Positions 16,459-25,499 of a stretch of 64,000 nt of DNA are shown one piece after another. Where the stretch lies: the NCBI GenBank assembly GCA_017450705.1, contig JAFSTC010000073.1, positions 1-64,000 on the forward strand, read 5' to 3'. A program made the translations under genes and the position numbers. Each line of letters begins with the position of its first letter. Position 1 is the first letter of the stretch. Under the pieces are notes generated by a model. That model worked only from the letters and a program-made list of their open reading frames with translations. It was not told where the DNA came from and ran no database searches. This stretch comes from Lentisphaeria bacterium. Lineage in GTDB: Bacteria; Verrucomicrobiota; Lentisphaeria; Victivallales; Victivallaceae.

Positions 16459-17061
16459 ATGCCTACCGCAAGTCAAGCGAAACACAAGTTCTGCCGCCGG
16501 ATCGGCCAGTGCCTCTGGGGCGATCCGAAATGTCCGAGCGTCAAGCGTCCGTATCCTGCCGGACCTCACGGCAAGGGCCGCCGCGCCAAGCTCTCCACCT
16601 ACGGGGAACTGCAGCTCGAAAAACAGAAACTCCGCTACTACTACGCCATCAGCGAGAAGCAGCTCCGGATCGCCTACGCCAAAGCCAAGGCCGGAACGGG
16701 CCAGACCCATGAGAAACTTTTCCGCAGCCTCGAGCAGCGTCTCGACGCCATGGTCTTCCGCGCGGGATTCGCGCCGACGATCTTCGCCGCCAAGCAGATC
16801 GTGAACCACGGTCACGTGTACGTCAACGGCAAGCGCGTCGACCGGTCCAGCTGCATCGTGAAGGAGGGGTCCGTGATCTCCATCGACGCGGAGAAGTCCC
16901 CCGCCATCGCCGAACTGGCCAAGAAGAACAACACCAATCCCCCGCCTTATATGGAAGTCGATCTCGACAACCTCAAGGCGACCTTGGTCCGCGCTCCCCA
17001 GGTCGAGGAGATCCCGGTCCAGGTCAAGATCATGAGCGTGATCGAGTACTACGCGCGTTAA
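16459..17061 (+). CDS. rpsD: 30S ribosomal protein S4
   Basis: A 200-residue primary rRNA-binding protein of the small subunit body. Family motifs are KRPYPAGPHGKGRRAKLSTYG, in part, near residue 30; LEKQKLRYYYAISEKQ; then the S4 RNA-binding domain with EQRLDAMVFRAGFAPT and QIVNHGHVYVNGKRVD. The N-terminus has Cys12, Cys18 and Cys25 plus His9, an altered version of the four-Cys zinc site of many S4 proteins. AAGGAAAGG precedes the ATG by about 9 bases. The gene stands alone, with its own promoter, leader stem and strong terminator, rather than in the rpsK-rpsD-rpoA arrangement of many bacteria. Confidence 0.97.
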   Translation: MPTASQAKHKFCRRIGQCLWGDPKCPSVKRPYPAGPHGKGRRAKLSTYGELQLEKQKLRYYYAISEKQLRIAYAKAKAGTGQTHEKLFRSLEQRLDAMVFRAGFAPTIFAAKQIVNHGHVYVNGKRVDRSSCIVKEGSVISIDAEKSPAIAELAKKNNTNPPPYMEVDLDNLKATLVRAPQVEEIPVQVKIMSVIEYYAR

Positions 17062-17082
17062 GTTCTACGCAAGCGTCATCTC

Positions 17083-17120
17083 AAAAAGAGCCGCCGCCCT
17101 TCCGCGACGGCTCTTTTTTT
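17083..17120 (+). terminator. Strong intrinsic terminator of rpsD
   Basis: AAAAAGAGCCG (17083-17093) pairs with CGGCTCTTTTT (17108-17118) around a 14-base loop, ending in a run of seven T. It is the clearest factor-independent terminator in the window and lies between convergent rpsD and the AraC gene, so it may serve both strands. Confidence 0.9.
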
Positions 17121-17144
17121 GGCTCCTTTCTCGGAGAGGAGACT

Positions 17145-18005
17145 TCAGCGGGTGTTGTTTTTCAGCCAGTCTCGGGGAACATCACCCGTGTATTTGTGGA
17201 AGAACCGGGTAAAATATTTCGTGTCGCGAAAATCCATGAGCTGCGCCAGTTCTCCGATCCGGACGTCGGAATACAACAGCAGATCTTTCATGATTTTGAC
17301 ACGTTCCTGATCGATGAAGTTTTTTGTACTGCGCCCCGTGAGATTGCGGACGAGCGTCCGCAGATGCCCCGCCGAACACCCCAGGTGTTCCGCAACCTCC
17401 TCCACCGTAACGGGTTTGCCGTTGTGCAGGTAGATAAACTCCGAGATTTTTTTGAGAAGCGTATCTTCCTCGTGTTTCCCGCCGTGAGAATCTTCCCCTA
17501 GAATGTAATAGCAGGCAATTCCGTAGAGCAGCTCCTCCAAAATACGGATACCCGCAAAACTTCTGCTGATGGAGAACGGCAGATTCATGCTCAGCAATTT
17601 TTCGGGGCAGAAGCCGTAAAGACAACTCCTGACGGCTTCGAGCATCCCCAGGCGCGCGTTCAGTCCCTCCGGCTCGCCAATGTAAATCGAACTTCCCGGC
17701 AGATTTTCCAGGCCGGGAATATCCATTTTGAAGGAATAACAGCTGAAAGGCTCCCGCCCGTAAATGAAACGGTGTTCTTTCCCGGGAGCGATCAGCATGA
17801 TATCACCCCTCTTGACGTTACAGAGACGTTTTTCCAGCTCGACTTTTCCGATGCCGCCGCTGCAGAAATCCATACTCCAGAAATTGTGCGAGTGGCGCAC
17901 GAGGGGACGCTTCCAACCGGGAGGCTGATTATTGAATCCGGCCTGCCGCAGAATCAGGCGGCGCACTCTCATCTGGGGTAAAATTAATGTTTTTTCATCC
18001 ACCAT
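17145..18005 (-). CDS. AraC-family transcriptional regulator
   Basis: A 286-residue regulator. The N-terminal cupin-like sensor has LVRHSHNFWSMDFCSGG and VKRGDIMLIAPGKEHRF, typical of ligand-binding AraC proteins. The C-terminus has the two helix-turn-helix units (VTVEEVAEHLGCSAGHLRTL, and IGELAQLMDFRDTKYFTRFF). The ATG at 18005 is preferred over one at 18074 because the promoter at 18033-18061 lies between them, and GAGGA precedes 18005. The gene is visibly less G+C-rich than its neighbours, which may mean later acquisition. It is divergent from the oxidoreductase-symporter locus, which it probably controls in response to an imported sugar. Confidence 0.9.
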   Translation of the reverse strand: MVDEKTLILPQMRVRRLILRQAGFNNQPPGWKRPLVRHSHNFWSMDFCSGGIGKVELEKRLCNVKRGDIMLIAPGKEHRFIYGREPFSCYSFKMDIPGLENLPGSSIYIGEPEGLNARLGMLEAVRSCLYGFCPEKLLSMNLPFSISRSFAGIRILEELLYGIACYYILGEDSHGGKHEEDTLLKKISEFIYLHNGKPVTVEEVAEHLGCSAGHLRTLVRNLTGRSTKNFIDQERVKIMKDLLLYSDVRIGELAQLMDFRDTKYFTRFFHKYTGDVPRDWLKNNTR

Positions 18006-18032
18006 TTTTGAAAAATCCTCTGTTTTTTCCCT

Positions 18033-18061
18033 AATATATGCGATTTTTACCCTTTTTTCAA
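18033..18061 (-). promoter_or_regulatory. Promoter of the AraC gene at 18005
   Basis: On the minus strand: TTGAAA (18061-18056), a 17-base spacer and TATATT (18038-18033) followed by AG. It fixes the start codon at 18005. Confidence 0.75.
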
Positions 18062-18073
18062 ACAAATCGGACA

Positions 18074-18101
18074 TTGATTTTCGTTTTTTTGAAGCTACAT
18101 T
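18074..18101 (+). promoter_or_regulatory. Promoter of the oxidoreductase-symporter locus
   Basis: TTGATT at 18074-18079, a 16-base spacer and TACATT at 18096-18101. It begins 13 bases from the divergent AraC promoter, so one bound regulator could affect both. Confidence 0.55.
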
Positions 18102-18150
18102 AGTTGGCAGAGTATGAAATCAACAATCAGGGCGCGCGGACAGTTTCACC

Positions 18151-19302
18151 ATGAGAAAAGCCTCCCTTGCAGTCGTCGGTTGCGGCAAATTGGCGCAAAA
18201 CCAGCATATCTCTAACATCATCAAGAGCAAAAATGCCCGTCTGCACACCTTTTGCGACCTCGATCCGAAGGTCCTGGAAGATCTGACGAAACGTTTCCCG
18301 GGAACGGCCGCCTGTACGGATGTCCGGCGGGTTCTGACCGATCCGGAAATAGACGGCGTCGTCATCGCGACCCGGGAGGATATGCACGTTCCCCTTGCCG
18401 TCGAGGCCCTGGCGGCGGGCAAGTATGTCTATGTGGAAAAGCCCCTGGCGGAAACACCCGAAGAATGTGAAAAAGTCATCACTGCAGAGAAGGTTTCCGG
18501 AAAAAAACTTTTGGTCGGCATGAACCGCCGCATGGCCCCCGCCTACAGAAACGCGAGAGAAATTCTCAACCGCAACGGCGGCGCCAGAGCGATTTTCTAC
18601 CGTATCGCCGACGCCTACGCCATCGACTGGGGAAAAAATTTCGGTCCCGGCAAACGTCTGCTTCACGAAGTGTGCCATATTTTCGACATTTGCCGCTTTC
18701 TGACAGGCTCCGATGTCCGGAGCGTCTACTGTCTGAGTACACGCCGCGACGAGGAAAATATCGTTCTGGAGTTCGAGTCCGGAGCGACGGCCATGATCCT
18801 GAGCTCGGGATACGCCCCGTGGGAGACCCCAAAGGAACATCTCGAAGCCGTGGCGGAAGTCGGCGTATTGACCGTGGACGAATTCTGCGAACTCAACACT
18901 TACGGGATGCCTGGCGAGGTCCCGAACAAAAAATATCCCGGTCACAGTCATGTCGAAAAGGAACAGTCTCACGTAAGCTGGATCGCCGATGCGGGTCTTG
19001 CCGGAATCGTCGGTCTGCGCCGGATGCTTGCCGACCGTCAGCGCAAGGTCGAGGCGCTGGATCATGATTCCGAAGAATACCGGAACGGACGGGACTTTCT
19101 GGATCACCGTCTGCCTCATATAAATTACAGCGTCGACAAAGGATGGCTCGGCGCGATCGAGCACTTTGCGGATGTGATCCTCGACGGCGTTCCAGTCGAG
19201 GCCGCGACCGCCGAAGACGCCCTCGCGGCGGCCCGCATCACCCGGGCCGCCGTGATCAGCCGGGCGGAAAAGCGCATCGTCGCCATGAAAGACGTCGATT
19301 GA
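18151..19302 (+). CDS. Gfo/Idh/MocA-family oxidoreductase
   Basis: A 383-residue NAD(P)-dependent oxidoreductase. The N-terminal Rossmann fold begins with LAVVGCGKLAQNQH, and the cofactor/substrate motif VEKPLAE lies near residue 98. The C-terminal alpha/beta domain ends in AIEHFADVILDG and AAARITRAAVISR, as in this superfamily. Members oxidise, reduce or epimerise sugars, inositols and amino sugars; a glycosidase-like NAD-dependent mechanism is also known in relatives. It is followed after one base by a sodium:solute symporter, so its substrate is probably the sugar that transporter brings in. Cytoplasmic, no signal peptide. It is the first gene of the locus controlled from 18033-18101. Confidence 0.9.
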   Translation: MRKASLAVVGCGKLAQNQHISNIIKSKNARLHTFCDLDPKVLEDLTKRFPGTAACTDVRRVLTDPEIDGVVIATREDMHVPLAVEALAAGKYVYVEKPLAETPEECEKVITAEKVSGKKLLVGMNRRMAPAYRNAREILNRNGGARAIFYRIADAYAIDWGKNFGPGKRLLHEVCHIFDICRFLTGSDVRSVYCLSTRRDEENIVLEFESGATAMILSSGYAPWETPKEHLEAVAEVGVLTVDEFCELNTYGMPGEVPNKKYPGHSHVEKEQSHVSWIADAGLAGIVGLRRMLADRQRKVEALDHDSEEYRNGRDFLDHRLPHINYSVDKGWLGAIEHFADVILDGVPVEAATAEDALAAARITRAAVISRAEKRIVAMKDVD

Positions 19303-19303
19303 C

Positions 19304-21562
19304 ATGACTGTTGCGGATTACCTCATCATCGCATTGCCGCTGGCATTCGTCTTCGGCATGACCCTGCGTTCGCGGCGTTATGTCAAGGGCGTGGCAAACT
19401 ACCTCGCCGCCGGGCGCGTGGCGGGCAGATACGCCATCGCCGTCGGCGATATTCAGGCGGGCTTGAGCGTGATCACACTTGTCGCCCTCGTCGAAGTCAA
19501 GTACCAGACCGGATTTGCCTTGGGCTTTTGGGAAAATATCATCGCCCCCGTGAGCATCGTCATCGCCCTGACCGGATACTGCGTCTACCGCTGGCGGGAA
19601 ACGAAGGCCCTCTCGATGGGACAGTTTCTTGAAATGCGTTACAACAAGACGCTGAGGATCGTCTGCGCAACTCTGCGGACACTCTCGGAGATGCTCGCCA
19701 ATTCCATCGGTCCGGCCATTGCCGCGAATTTCTTCATCTATTTTCTGGGACTGCCCAGAAGCGTGCAAGTATGCGGGATCGCGGTACCCAGTTTTTCCAT
19801 TCTGCTGTTCATACTTCTTTGCGCGGCGGTATTCATCATCTGGAACGGCGGCAGGATCGCGCTGGTCATAACAGATTGTCTCCAGGGATTGATCAGTTTT
19901 CCCATATTCGTTCTGCTTACGGGGTATGTTCTTTTCCGTTTCAGCTGGGAAAATGAGATCTCTCCCGTGATGCTCGATCGGGTGTCGGGGCAGAACTTTC
20001 TCAATCCCTTCGATATCGAGGCGTTGAGAGATTTCAATATCTTCGCTCTGGTCGTGATGATCACCGGCTCCATTCTCAACCGGGCAAGCTGGCTCGGCAA
20101 TGACTCGAGCAATGCGGGACGCAATGCCCACGAGCAGAAGATGGCCGGCTTGCTCGGCGCGCTGCGCGGCAGCATCGCGCCTCTGATGTGCACGCTTTTT
20201 GCCGTGATGGTCATCACGGTGATGAACCATCGGAATTACGCCGAAAAAGCCCACGCCGTCCGGCAGGATCTCTCCGGCAGAGTGGCCGAAGAACTGTTTT
20301 CCGGTCCCGAAAAACGGCGTCTGAAGGAGGCGGTCGCGACCCTTCCTGTCCAGCGTCACGTTATCGGTCGGGACGCGCCACTGTCGGATAAAAAGAACAT
20401 GGAAACACTCTATTTCGATACCGTCAGAAGGACGCTGGGGAATGATGCCCGCGGAAATTTTCTCTTCCAGCGGTTCCGCAGCGTTTACCAGCAGATGATG
20501 CTTCCCGTGGTCATGCGTCACCTGCTGCCGGCGGGATTGACCGGCATTTTGTGTCTGCTGATGGTCATGCTGCTGATATCCACCGACGACAGCCGGATCT
20601 TCAACGCCTCCTCGACGATAATCCAGGACGTCGTCCTGCCCTTCTGCAGAAAGCCTCTGACGCCCGAAAAGCATGTGCTGTACCTGAAACTCGCCACGGT
20701 CGGCGTGGCGGTCTTTTTTCTGACGAGCTCCCTCTTCCTCGTGCATCTGGACTACCTCAACATGTTCACCACGATCATGACGTCGCTGTGGCTGGGCGGC
20801 GCTGGGCCGATCATGCTCTTCGGTTTGTACAGCCGTTTCGGCAATACGGTCGGTGCATTCTGTTCGCTGATATTCGGTTCGGGATTTTCGCTTACCGGCT
20901 TCTGTCTGCAGCGCAACTGGGCCGAAACGGTCTATCCCTTTCTTGCCCGCTGCGGCCTTGCCGAACCGATCGGCGGTTTTCTCGAAACGGTCTCCTCTCC
21001 GTTCAATCCGTGGATATGCTGGAAAATGGACCCGGTCAAGTTCCCCGTCAACTCCATGGAAATATATTTTCTGTCCATGATGATCGGCATTGCCGCCTAC
21101 TGTATCGGCTCGCTGCTCACCGGCCGGGCTCCGTTCGATCTGGACAAGATGCTGCACAGGGGAAAATACGCGGAACCGGGAAAGATCGAATTGCGGACCC
21201 GGTGGACTCTGCGGAATATCTTCGGCAAACTGATCGGCATCACGCCGGAATATACCCGGGGCGACAAAATCATCGCGTGGAGCGTGTTCCTTTACGCTTT
21301 CGTCTACAACATCGTTCTCTGCTTTTTCGGCGTGCTGATCTGGAACTTGTTTTCTCCATGGCCAGCGGAGTGGTGGAGCAAGTACTTTTTCTTCACTTCT
21401 CTGGTGGTGGGAGCGGTTGTCGGGATCGTTTCATCCGTCTGGTTCTTCTGGGGCGGCGTCGTGGATTTGCGCCGGCTGTTTCATGACCTCGAGCTGAGCC
21501 GCAACGATCCCACTGACGACGGAAGGGTTTTCAAGGATACGCGTGACGCTCATCCGCAATAG
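19304..21562 (+). CDS. Sodium:solute symporter (SSS family), enlarged
   Basis: A 752-residue membrane transporter with the SSS pattern: a first segment, YLAAGRVAGRYAIAVGDIQAG (split over two lines of the fold), GFALGFWENI, and MVMLLISTDDSRIFNASSTI near residue 430, the conserved helix-8-like region with Ser/Thr sodium ligands. It should import a sugar or sugar acid with sodium. It is much longer than usual (about 500-550). A charged, non-membrane insert of about 90 residues (RNYAEKAHAV to FLFQRFRSV, near residues 307-400) and a C-terminal tail account for the excess. One base separates it from the oxidoreductase stop, and it overlaps no other gene. Substrate unknown. Confidence 0.88.
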   Translation: MTVADYLIIALPLAFVFGMTLRSRRYVKGVANYLAAGRVAGRYAIAVGDIQAGLSVITLVALVEVKYQTGFALGFWENIIAPVSIVIALTGYCVYRWRETKALSMGQFLEMRYNKTLRIVCATLRTLSEMLANSIGPAIAANFFIYFLGLPRSVQVCGIAVPSFSILLFILLCAAVFIIWNGGRIALVITDCLQGLISFPIFVLLTGYVLFRFSWENEISPVMLDRVSGQNFLNPFDIEALRDFNIFALVVMITGSILNRASWLGNDSSNAGRNAHEQKMAGLLGALRGSIAPLMCTLFAVMVITVMNHRNYAEKAHAVRQDLSGRVAEELFSGPEKRRLKEAVATLPVQRHVIGRDAPLSDKKNMETLYFDTVRRTLGNDARGNFLFQRFRSVYQQMMLPVVMRHLLPAGLTGILCLLMVMLLISTDDSRIFNASSTIIQDVVLPFCRKPLTPEKHVLYLKLATVGVAVFFLTSSLFLVHLDYLNMFTTIMTSLWLGGAGPIMLFGLYSRFGNTVGAFCSLIFGSGFSLTGFCLQRNWAETVYPFLARCGLAEPIGGFLETVSSPFNPWICWKMDPVKFPVNSMEIYFLSMMIGIAAYCIGSLLTGRAPFDLDKMLHRGKYAEPGKIELRTRWTLRNIFGKLIGITPEYTRGDKIIAWSVFLYAFVYNIVLCFFGVLIWNLFSPWPAEWWSKYFFFTSLVVGAVVGIVSSVWFFWGGVVDLRRLFHDLELSRNDPTDDGRVFKDTRDAHPQ

Positions 21563-21575
21563 ATCAGGAGATGTC

Positions 21576-24500
21576 ATGAACTTTCACACAGAAAAAATCC
21601 GGTTCGTCTCCCTTGCGGTCATTTGCGCTTTTTCCGCCTTTTCCGGTGGGACGTGGCAGCCTGTGAAAAATGCGGAGAGATTCGTTCTTCGCAAGGGCGA
21701 TCCCGGAAAGATCGCCCTCGATGATGCGATTCCGGGAAAGCTTCTCGTCGTCGAAGGAAAAGACGGCGCGCTGACCGTTGTGTACAATGCGGCGGGGGAA
21801 CTGCGCCTGAAATCCGTCATTCACGCCCCCGGTACGGAAACGACATTCACCATCCGCCGGTTCGAGCAGAAGGGGTTTTCCAAAACCGGACGGGTGCGTT
21901 TTCTCTGCAGCGACGAAGCGGGGAAAATGAATTTCGGATTCTGCGTCAGTCCTGAAAACTATTACATCCACACGCAGTTCGACCGTTTCCGTCAACTGAC
22001 CGGACGTCCGCCGGAAAGCAGGCCATGGCAATTTCACTTCGTCAGGACAAGCTGTGACGAATATCTCTGCACGACGCTCAAACGGCATTTCAAGGAGATC
22101 AAGGTCCCTGCGGAGAAAACATTTCCATCGTTTTCCCTGCGTTTCGACTGGTGGCAGAAACAGCAGACCGGACTGCTGGAACTGGAGCCGGTCAGATCCG
22201 CGCCCATTCCACGACCGCCGGCAAAACCGGACGTGAAAGATTTCCCCAGGGGCGTTTACGCGAATGCCATGTGCTGTTTCATCCCCGGATTTGTTCCGCA
22301 CTATCAGGGGAAATATTACGGCAACGCGCCGCTGATCCCCGACGCCCCCGGGAATTTTCCTCAGAACGATTTCGGAACGGTCGCGGCTCAGGTGCAGTTT
22401 TTCAAGGACATGAAGCAAAGCGGCGTGGATGCCGTGGTTTTCTGTATGTTCGACAATTTCGGAACCTCCCACCTGTGGAACAACTGCGAGGCGGCCCGGC
22501 TCAGCGGGACCGGCATCAAGGTCGGCATCTTCTTCGACAACATCAAGGCCGAACACGCGACTTACCTGCGGGATGCCTGGTATGACAAAAGCGTTCTGGA
22601 TCACCCCAACTATCTCAAGGTCGGCCGCTGTCCCGTCGTATTCATCTCCCCCGAAAGAGGCGTGCGGGGCACTCTCTGCCGGGTCGAGGAGTGGAAGAAA
22701 GCCATCGAAACTTATCATCGCGTCGGCGCGGAATACGTGCTTCTGACCGGCATTCAGGCACGGGGCATGATGACGGAACTGGATTTTTACCGCCCGGCGG
22801 CACGGCCGTTGTGCGACATCACCGACGGCATGTACTTCTTCAACAGCCATTCGACGATCTGGCGCGGCCGCCGCGGTTCCGGCATCTGCCCGGCGCTGCT
22901 GGATTTCAGAAACTCTTTCGGGAAGCCGAAACTCCTGGGCGCCGGCATCGCGCCGGGATATGTCGGCGTCGGCCGGTGCGGAACGCTTCTCTCCCAACGG
23001 GGGACGCTGGCACTCCGCTATGCGTGGATGGACGTGATCAACACGGGCCGCTTCGATTTCGTCCACCTGACGACGATGAACGATTACACAGAAACCGAAA
23101 TGGAAGTGACCTCGAACTCCACGTTCAGTTTCATCGACCTGAACTGGTATTTCGGCACCCGGTGGAAACAAGGCCGATGGCCCGCGACAAAGAAAGACAT
23201 GGCCTTTTTGAGTTACCGGAAGATCTTGAGTCACAGAGAACCCCTCGAAGCGGAACTGGTCCTGCTGACGCCCGACGCAACTTCCGAAGACCTCTCCCGG
23301 TACACCGCGGCATGCCGCGTCGAAGTCAATGGAGAAAAAAACATCGATTTGCCGCCGGTTCAGGCTGAATTCCTGCCCGGTCATCTGGTCTGGAATTTCA
23401 AAGGTCCTGCCCTGACGGGGCTTTCCGGAACCGCAGAGTTTTATGTCGTTCTGAAAAAGGACGGCAAAGTGATCCCGCTTCCCGCCGGACGTACCGCTCC
23501 CTTTGCCGTCGTGGATGACGGGGAAAGCCTTTCGCGGAAATATCTGCACGTGCCCCTGCACCGGCTGAGAAATGAGACTGCGGAGGTAGCCGTCGAATAC
23601 GCCCCCTCCGGCGACATGCCCCGCCGCGTCCGGCTGGTCAACACGAGCCATGACCGGGAAATCACCGGCGGGATCATCGAACGGGCCGGTCATCCCTTCA
23701 GAAGCAGCATGCCGTTTTCCACGCTCAGGGACGGTTCCCTCGACGATTTTCTGAGCGATTACTCCAGTTTCAGCGTTTACCGGTTCGGCAACCTCTGGAT
23801 CAAGCGCTGTTACGCCGACAAGGCAGACCGTTATACCGCGGTGATCCGCTACCGTGACGACACCATCGGATTTGCCCGCCCGGCGGTGGTTCCCGCGCCG
23901 CGCCCGGATGCGTCGATCGTGACGGATCTTCTTATCTCGCCTCGATCCGCCGGCCTGAACGGCAGAGGGGGCCCCGCGCAGCTGCCGGATATGGGTCCGC
24001 TGCGCCTGCACTGGCCTCTGCCCGTCAAACCGGAGGAAAGGCCGAAGATCCTGAAGGATGCTCCGGACGGGTGGTATTATCTTCGTTTCGACGGCGTCCG
24101 CAACCGTCTGGTCCGGGGCTGTCTGACCTCTCCGCCCGGACCGGCAACGCTCGAAATGCTGATACGTCCTCTGGAAGCGGGACGGCAGCAGACGATCATG
24201 GATATGTGGGGCGCCGCTTTCAGCCTCGGTCTGGACAAAGACGGACGGCTGAGTCTTCTCCGGGAGGACCGGGAACGCTCCGGCGTCTGGCTCTCGGGCA
24301 AAACCCCTTTGGGAAAAGACCGCTTCCACCATGTCGCCGCCGTTTTCGACGGAACACACCTGAAGCTTTATCTCAACGGCAGTTTCGAAAGCAGTGCTCC
24401 CTGCATCGGTTTGAGGAGCAACGAAAAAATGACGCTGGGCGTCAACTGCGGCGTCACGGAGCCCTATACAGGGCGAAGGGACGCATGGGACAAAGCCTTC

Positions 24501-24605
24501 AAAGGAGATGTCGCCATGTTCCGGCTGTTGGAAAGACCTTTCTCCCCGGATGAAGTCAAAAGAAGGGCGGAGCAGAGTCTTCGATGCATGAATCGTGAAA
24601 AATAA
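21576..24605 (+). CDS. Secreted GH99/GH71-like protein with C-terminal LamG domain
   Basis: A 1009-residue exported protein. A signal peptide (about 24 residues, to AFSGG) is followed by a beta-rich domain. A barrel-like domain spans about residues 230-530, beginning FPRGVYANAMCCFIPGFVPH and including TVAAQVQFFKDMKQSGVDAV and LTTMNDYTETEM, in the position of the catalytic acidic residues of GH71/GH99-like enzymes. A linker domain is followed by a LamG domain (residues about 850-1000: HHVAAVFDGTHLKLYLNGSF). The ATG at 21576 follows AGGAG by 5 bases; an in-frame ATG at 21543 lies within the symporter gene. The enzyme family is inferred from fold-type motifs, not proven. It probably cuts the polymer whose product the symporter imports. 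Confidence 0.68.
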   Translation: MNFHTEKIRFVSLAVICAFSAFSGGTWQPVKNAERFVLRKGDPGKIALDDAIPGKLLVVEGKDGALTVVYNAAGELRLKSVIHAPGTETTFTIRRFEQKGFSKTGRVRFLCSDEAGKMNFGFCVSPENYYIHTQFDRFRQLTGRPPESRPWQFHFVRTSCDEYLCTTLKRHFKEIKVPAEKTFPSFSLRFDWWQKQQTGLLELEPVRSAPIPRPPAKPDVKDFPRGVYANAMCCFIPGFVPHYQGKYYGNAPLIPDAPGNFPQNDFGTVAAQVQFFKDMKQSGVDAVVFCMFDNFGTSHLWNNCEAARLSGTGIKVGIFFDNIKAEHATYLRDAWYDKSVLDHPNYLKVGRCPVVFISPERGVRGTLCRVEEWKKAIETYHRVGAEYVLLTGIQARGMMTELDFYRPAARPLCDITDGMYFFNSHSTIWRGRRGSGICPALLDFRNSFGKPKLLGAGIAPGYVGVGRCGTLLSQRGTLALRYAWMDVINTGRFDFVHLTTMNDYTETEMEVTSNSTFSFIDLNWYFGTRWKQGRWPATKKDMAFLSYRKILSHREPLEAELVLLTPDATSEDLSRYTAACRVEVNGEKNIDLPPVQAEFLPGHLVWNFKGPALTGLSGTAEFYVVLKKDGKVIPLPAGRTAPFAVVDDGESLSRKYLHVPLHRLRNETAEVAVEYAPSGDMPRRVRLVNTSHDREITGGIIERAGHPFRSSMPFSTLRDGSLDDFLSDYSSFSVYRFGNLWIKRCYADKADRYTAVIRYRDDTIGFARPAVVPAPRPDASIVTDLLISPRSAGLNGRGGPAQLPDMGPLRLHWPLPVKPEERPKILKDAPDGWYYLRFDGVRNRLVRGCLTSPPGPATLEMLIRPLEAGRQQTIMDMWGAAFSLGLDKDGRLSLLREDRERSGVWLSGKTPLGKDRFHHVAAVFDGTHLKLYLNGSFESSAPCIGLRSNEKMTLGVNCGVTEPYTGRRDAWDKAFKGDVAMFRLLERPFSPDEVKRRAEQSLRCMNREK

Positions 24606-24653
24606 CGGAGTATTCTCAAAAGTTCCTCAACCCCCTATTCAAGGAGCAGAAAA

Positions 24654-25472
24654 ATGAAAACGACAAAAAGAACACCGAACGCCGAAACCGCAGTCTCCAA
24701 CCGCTGTGATGTCCGTTTCCGGCCGCAGGGCTCCGGAGCCGAAGCAACCGGCCCCGGGATTTCCCGTACCTGCAAACGGACTTTCACCCTTATCGAGCTC
24801 CTGGTGGTGATCGCCATCATCGCCATTCTGGCCGCGATGCTGATGCCCGCCCTCCAGCAGGCTCGGGCACGGGCCAGAACGGCCAGCTGTTCCTCCAACT
24901 TGAAGCAGATCGGCAATTTGTGCCAGTTTTACGGCGATGCATACGGTTATCTTCCCGCCTACAGATATTACCTCTCCGATCCCAACACCACCTTCATACT
25001 GCTTCTTTCGAAAATGGGCGGCGCTTCCGGGAAAAAGGATACCGTCAACGCCAGTCTGCCTGTGTTCCGCTGTCCCAGCCAGGTGGACGATCCCCGTTCG
25101 CCCTGGACCCCCCAGAATTATCTCAACACCGGTTACGGCATAAGCGCCAGAGTTGCGCCTCCGACGTGGGGCGCGGGAAGTGTTCTTCCCTCCGAGGGGC
25201 GCTGTCTCAATTACGTCAAAGTCCCCCAGCCGGGAGCGACCCGCTACATCGCCGACTGCTGCATCTGGCCGAACGAGGTTTCCGGAGCCAATGCGACAAA
25301 GGCGATCATCTGGACCCGGACCAATGAAGATTACGGGCTTCCCCTTCTGCGGCACAACATGACGATCAACGTGCTTTTCCTGGACGGTCATGTCGCCAAC
25401 GGTTCCATCGAAAATCACAGGAACGCCACGCTCTACGCGGAAGAGAGGGAACGTTACCTCAAGGGCGTTTGA
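24654..25472 (+). CDS. Pseudopilin-like protein with prepilin N-terminus and H-x9-DG motif (2 of 5)
   Basis: A 272-residue protein with a long, polar N-terminal arm of 43 residues before the [20 protein letters not shown] segment, so it resembles a prepilin with an unusually long leader. The residue before the mature Phe is Thr. Landmarks are CPSQ near residue 136, the [11 protein letters not shown] stretch near 190 and [14 protein letters not shown] near 236, a full H-x9-DG motif. AAGGAGC lies 7 bases before the ATG. It lies 48 bases after the GH99/GH71-like gene and 27 before the beta-helix gene, so all three are probably one transcript. Function unknown; see the discussion of the five-member set. 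Confidence 0.9.
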   Translation: MKTTKRTPNAETAVSNRCDVRFRPQGSGAEATGPGISRTCKRTFTLIELLVVIAIIAILAAMLMPALQQARARARTASCSSNLKQIGNLCQFYGDAYGYLPAYRYYLSDPNTTFILLLSKMGGASGKKDTVNASLPVFRCPSQVDDPRSPWTPQNYLNTGYGISARVAPPTWGAGSVLPSEGRCLNYVKVPQPGATRYIADCCIWPNEVSGANATKAIIWTRTNEDYGLPLLRHNMTINVLFLDGHVANGSIENHRNATLYAEERERYLKGV

Positions 25473-25499
25473 CAGTTCTTCCCCCGAGGAAAACGAGAA

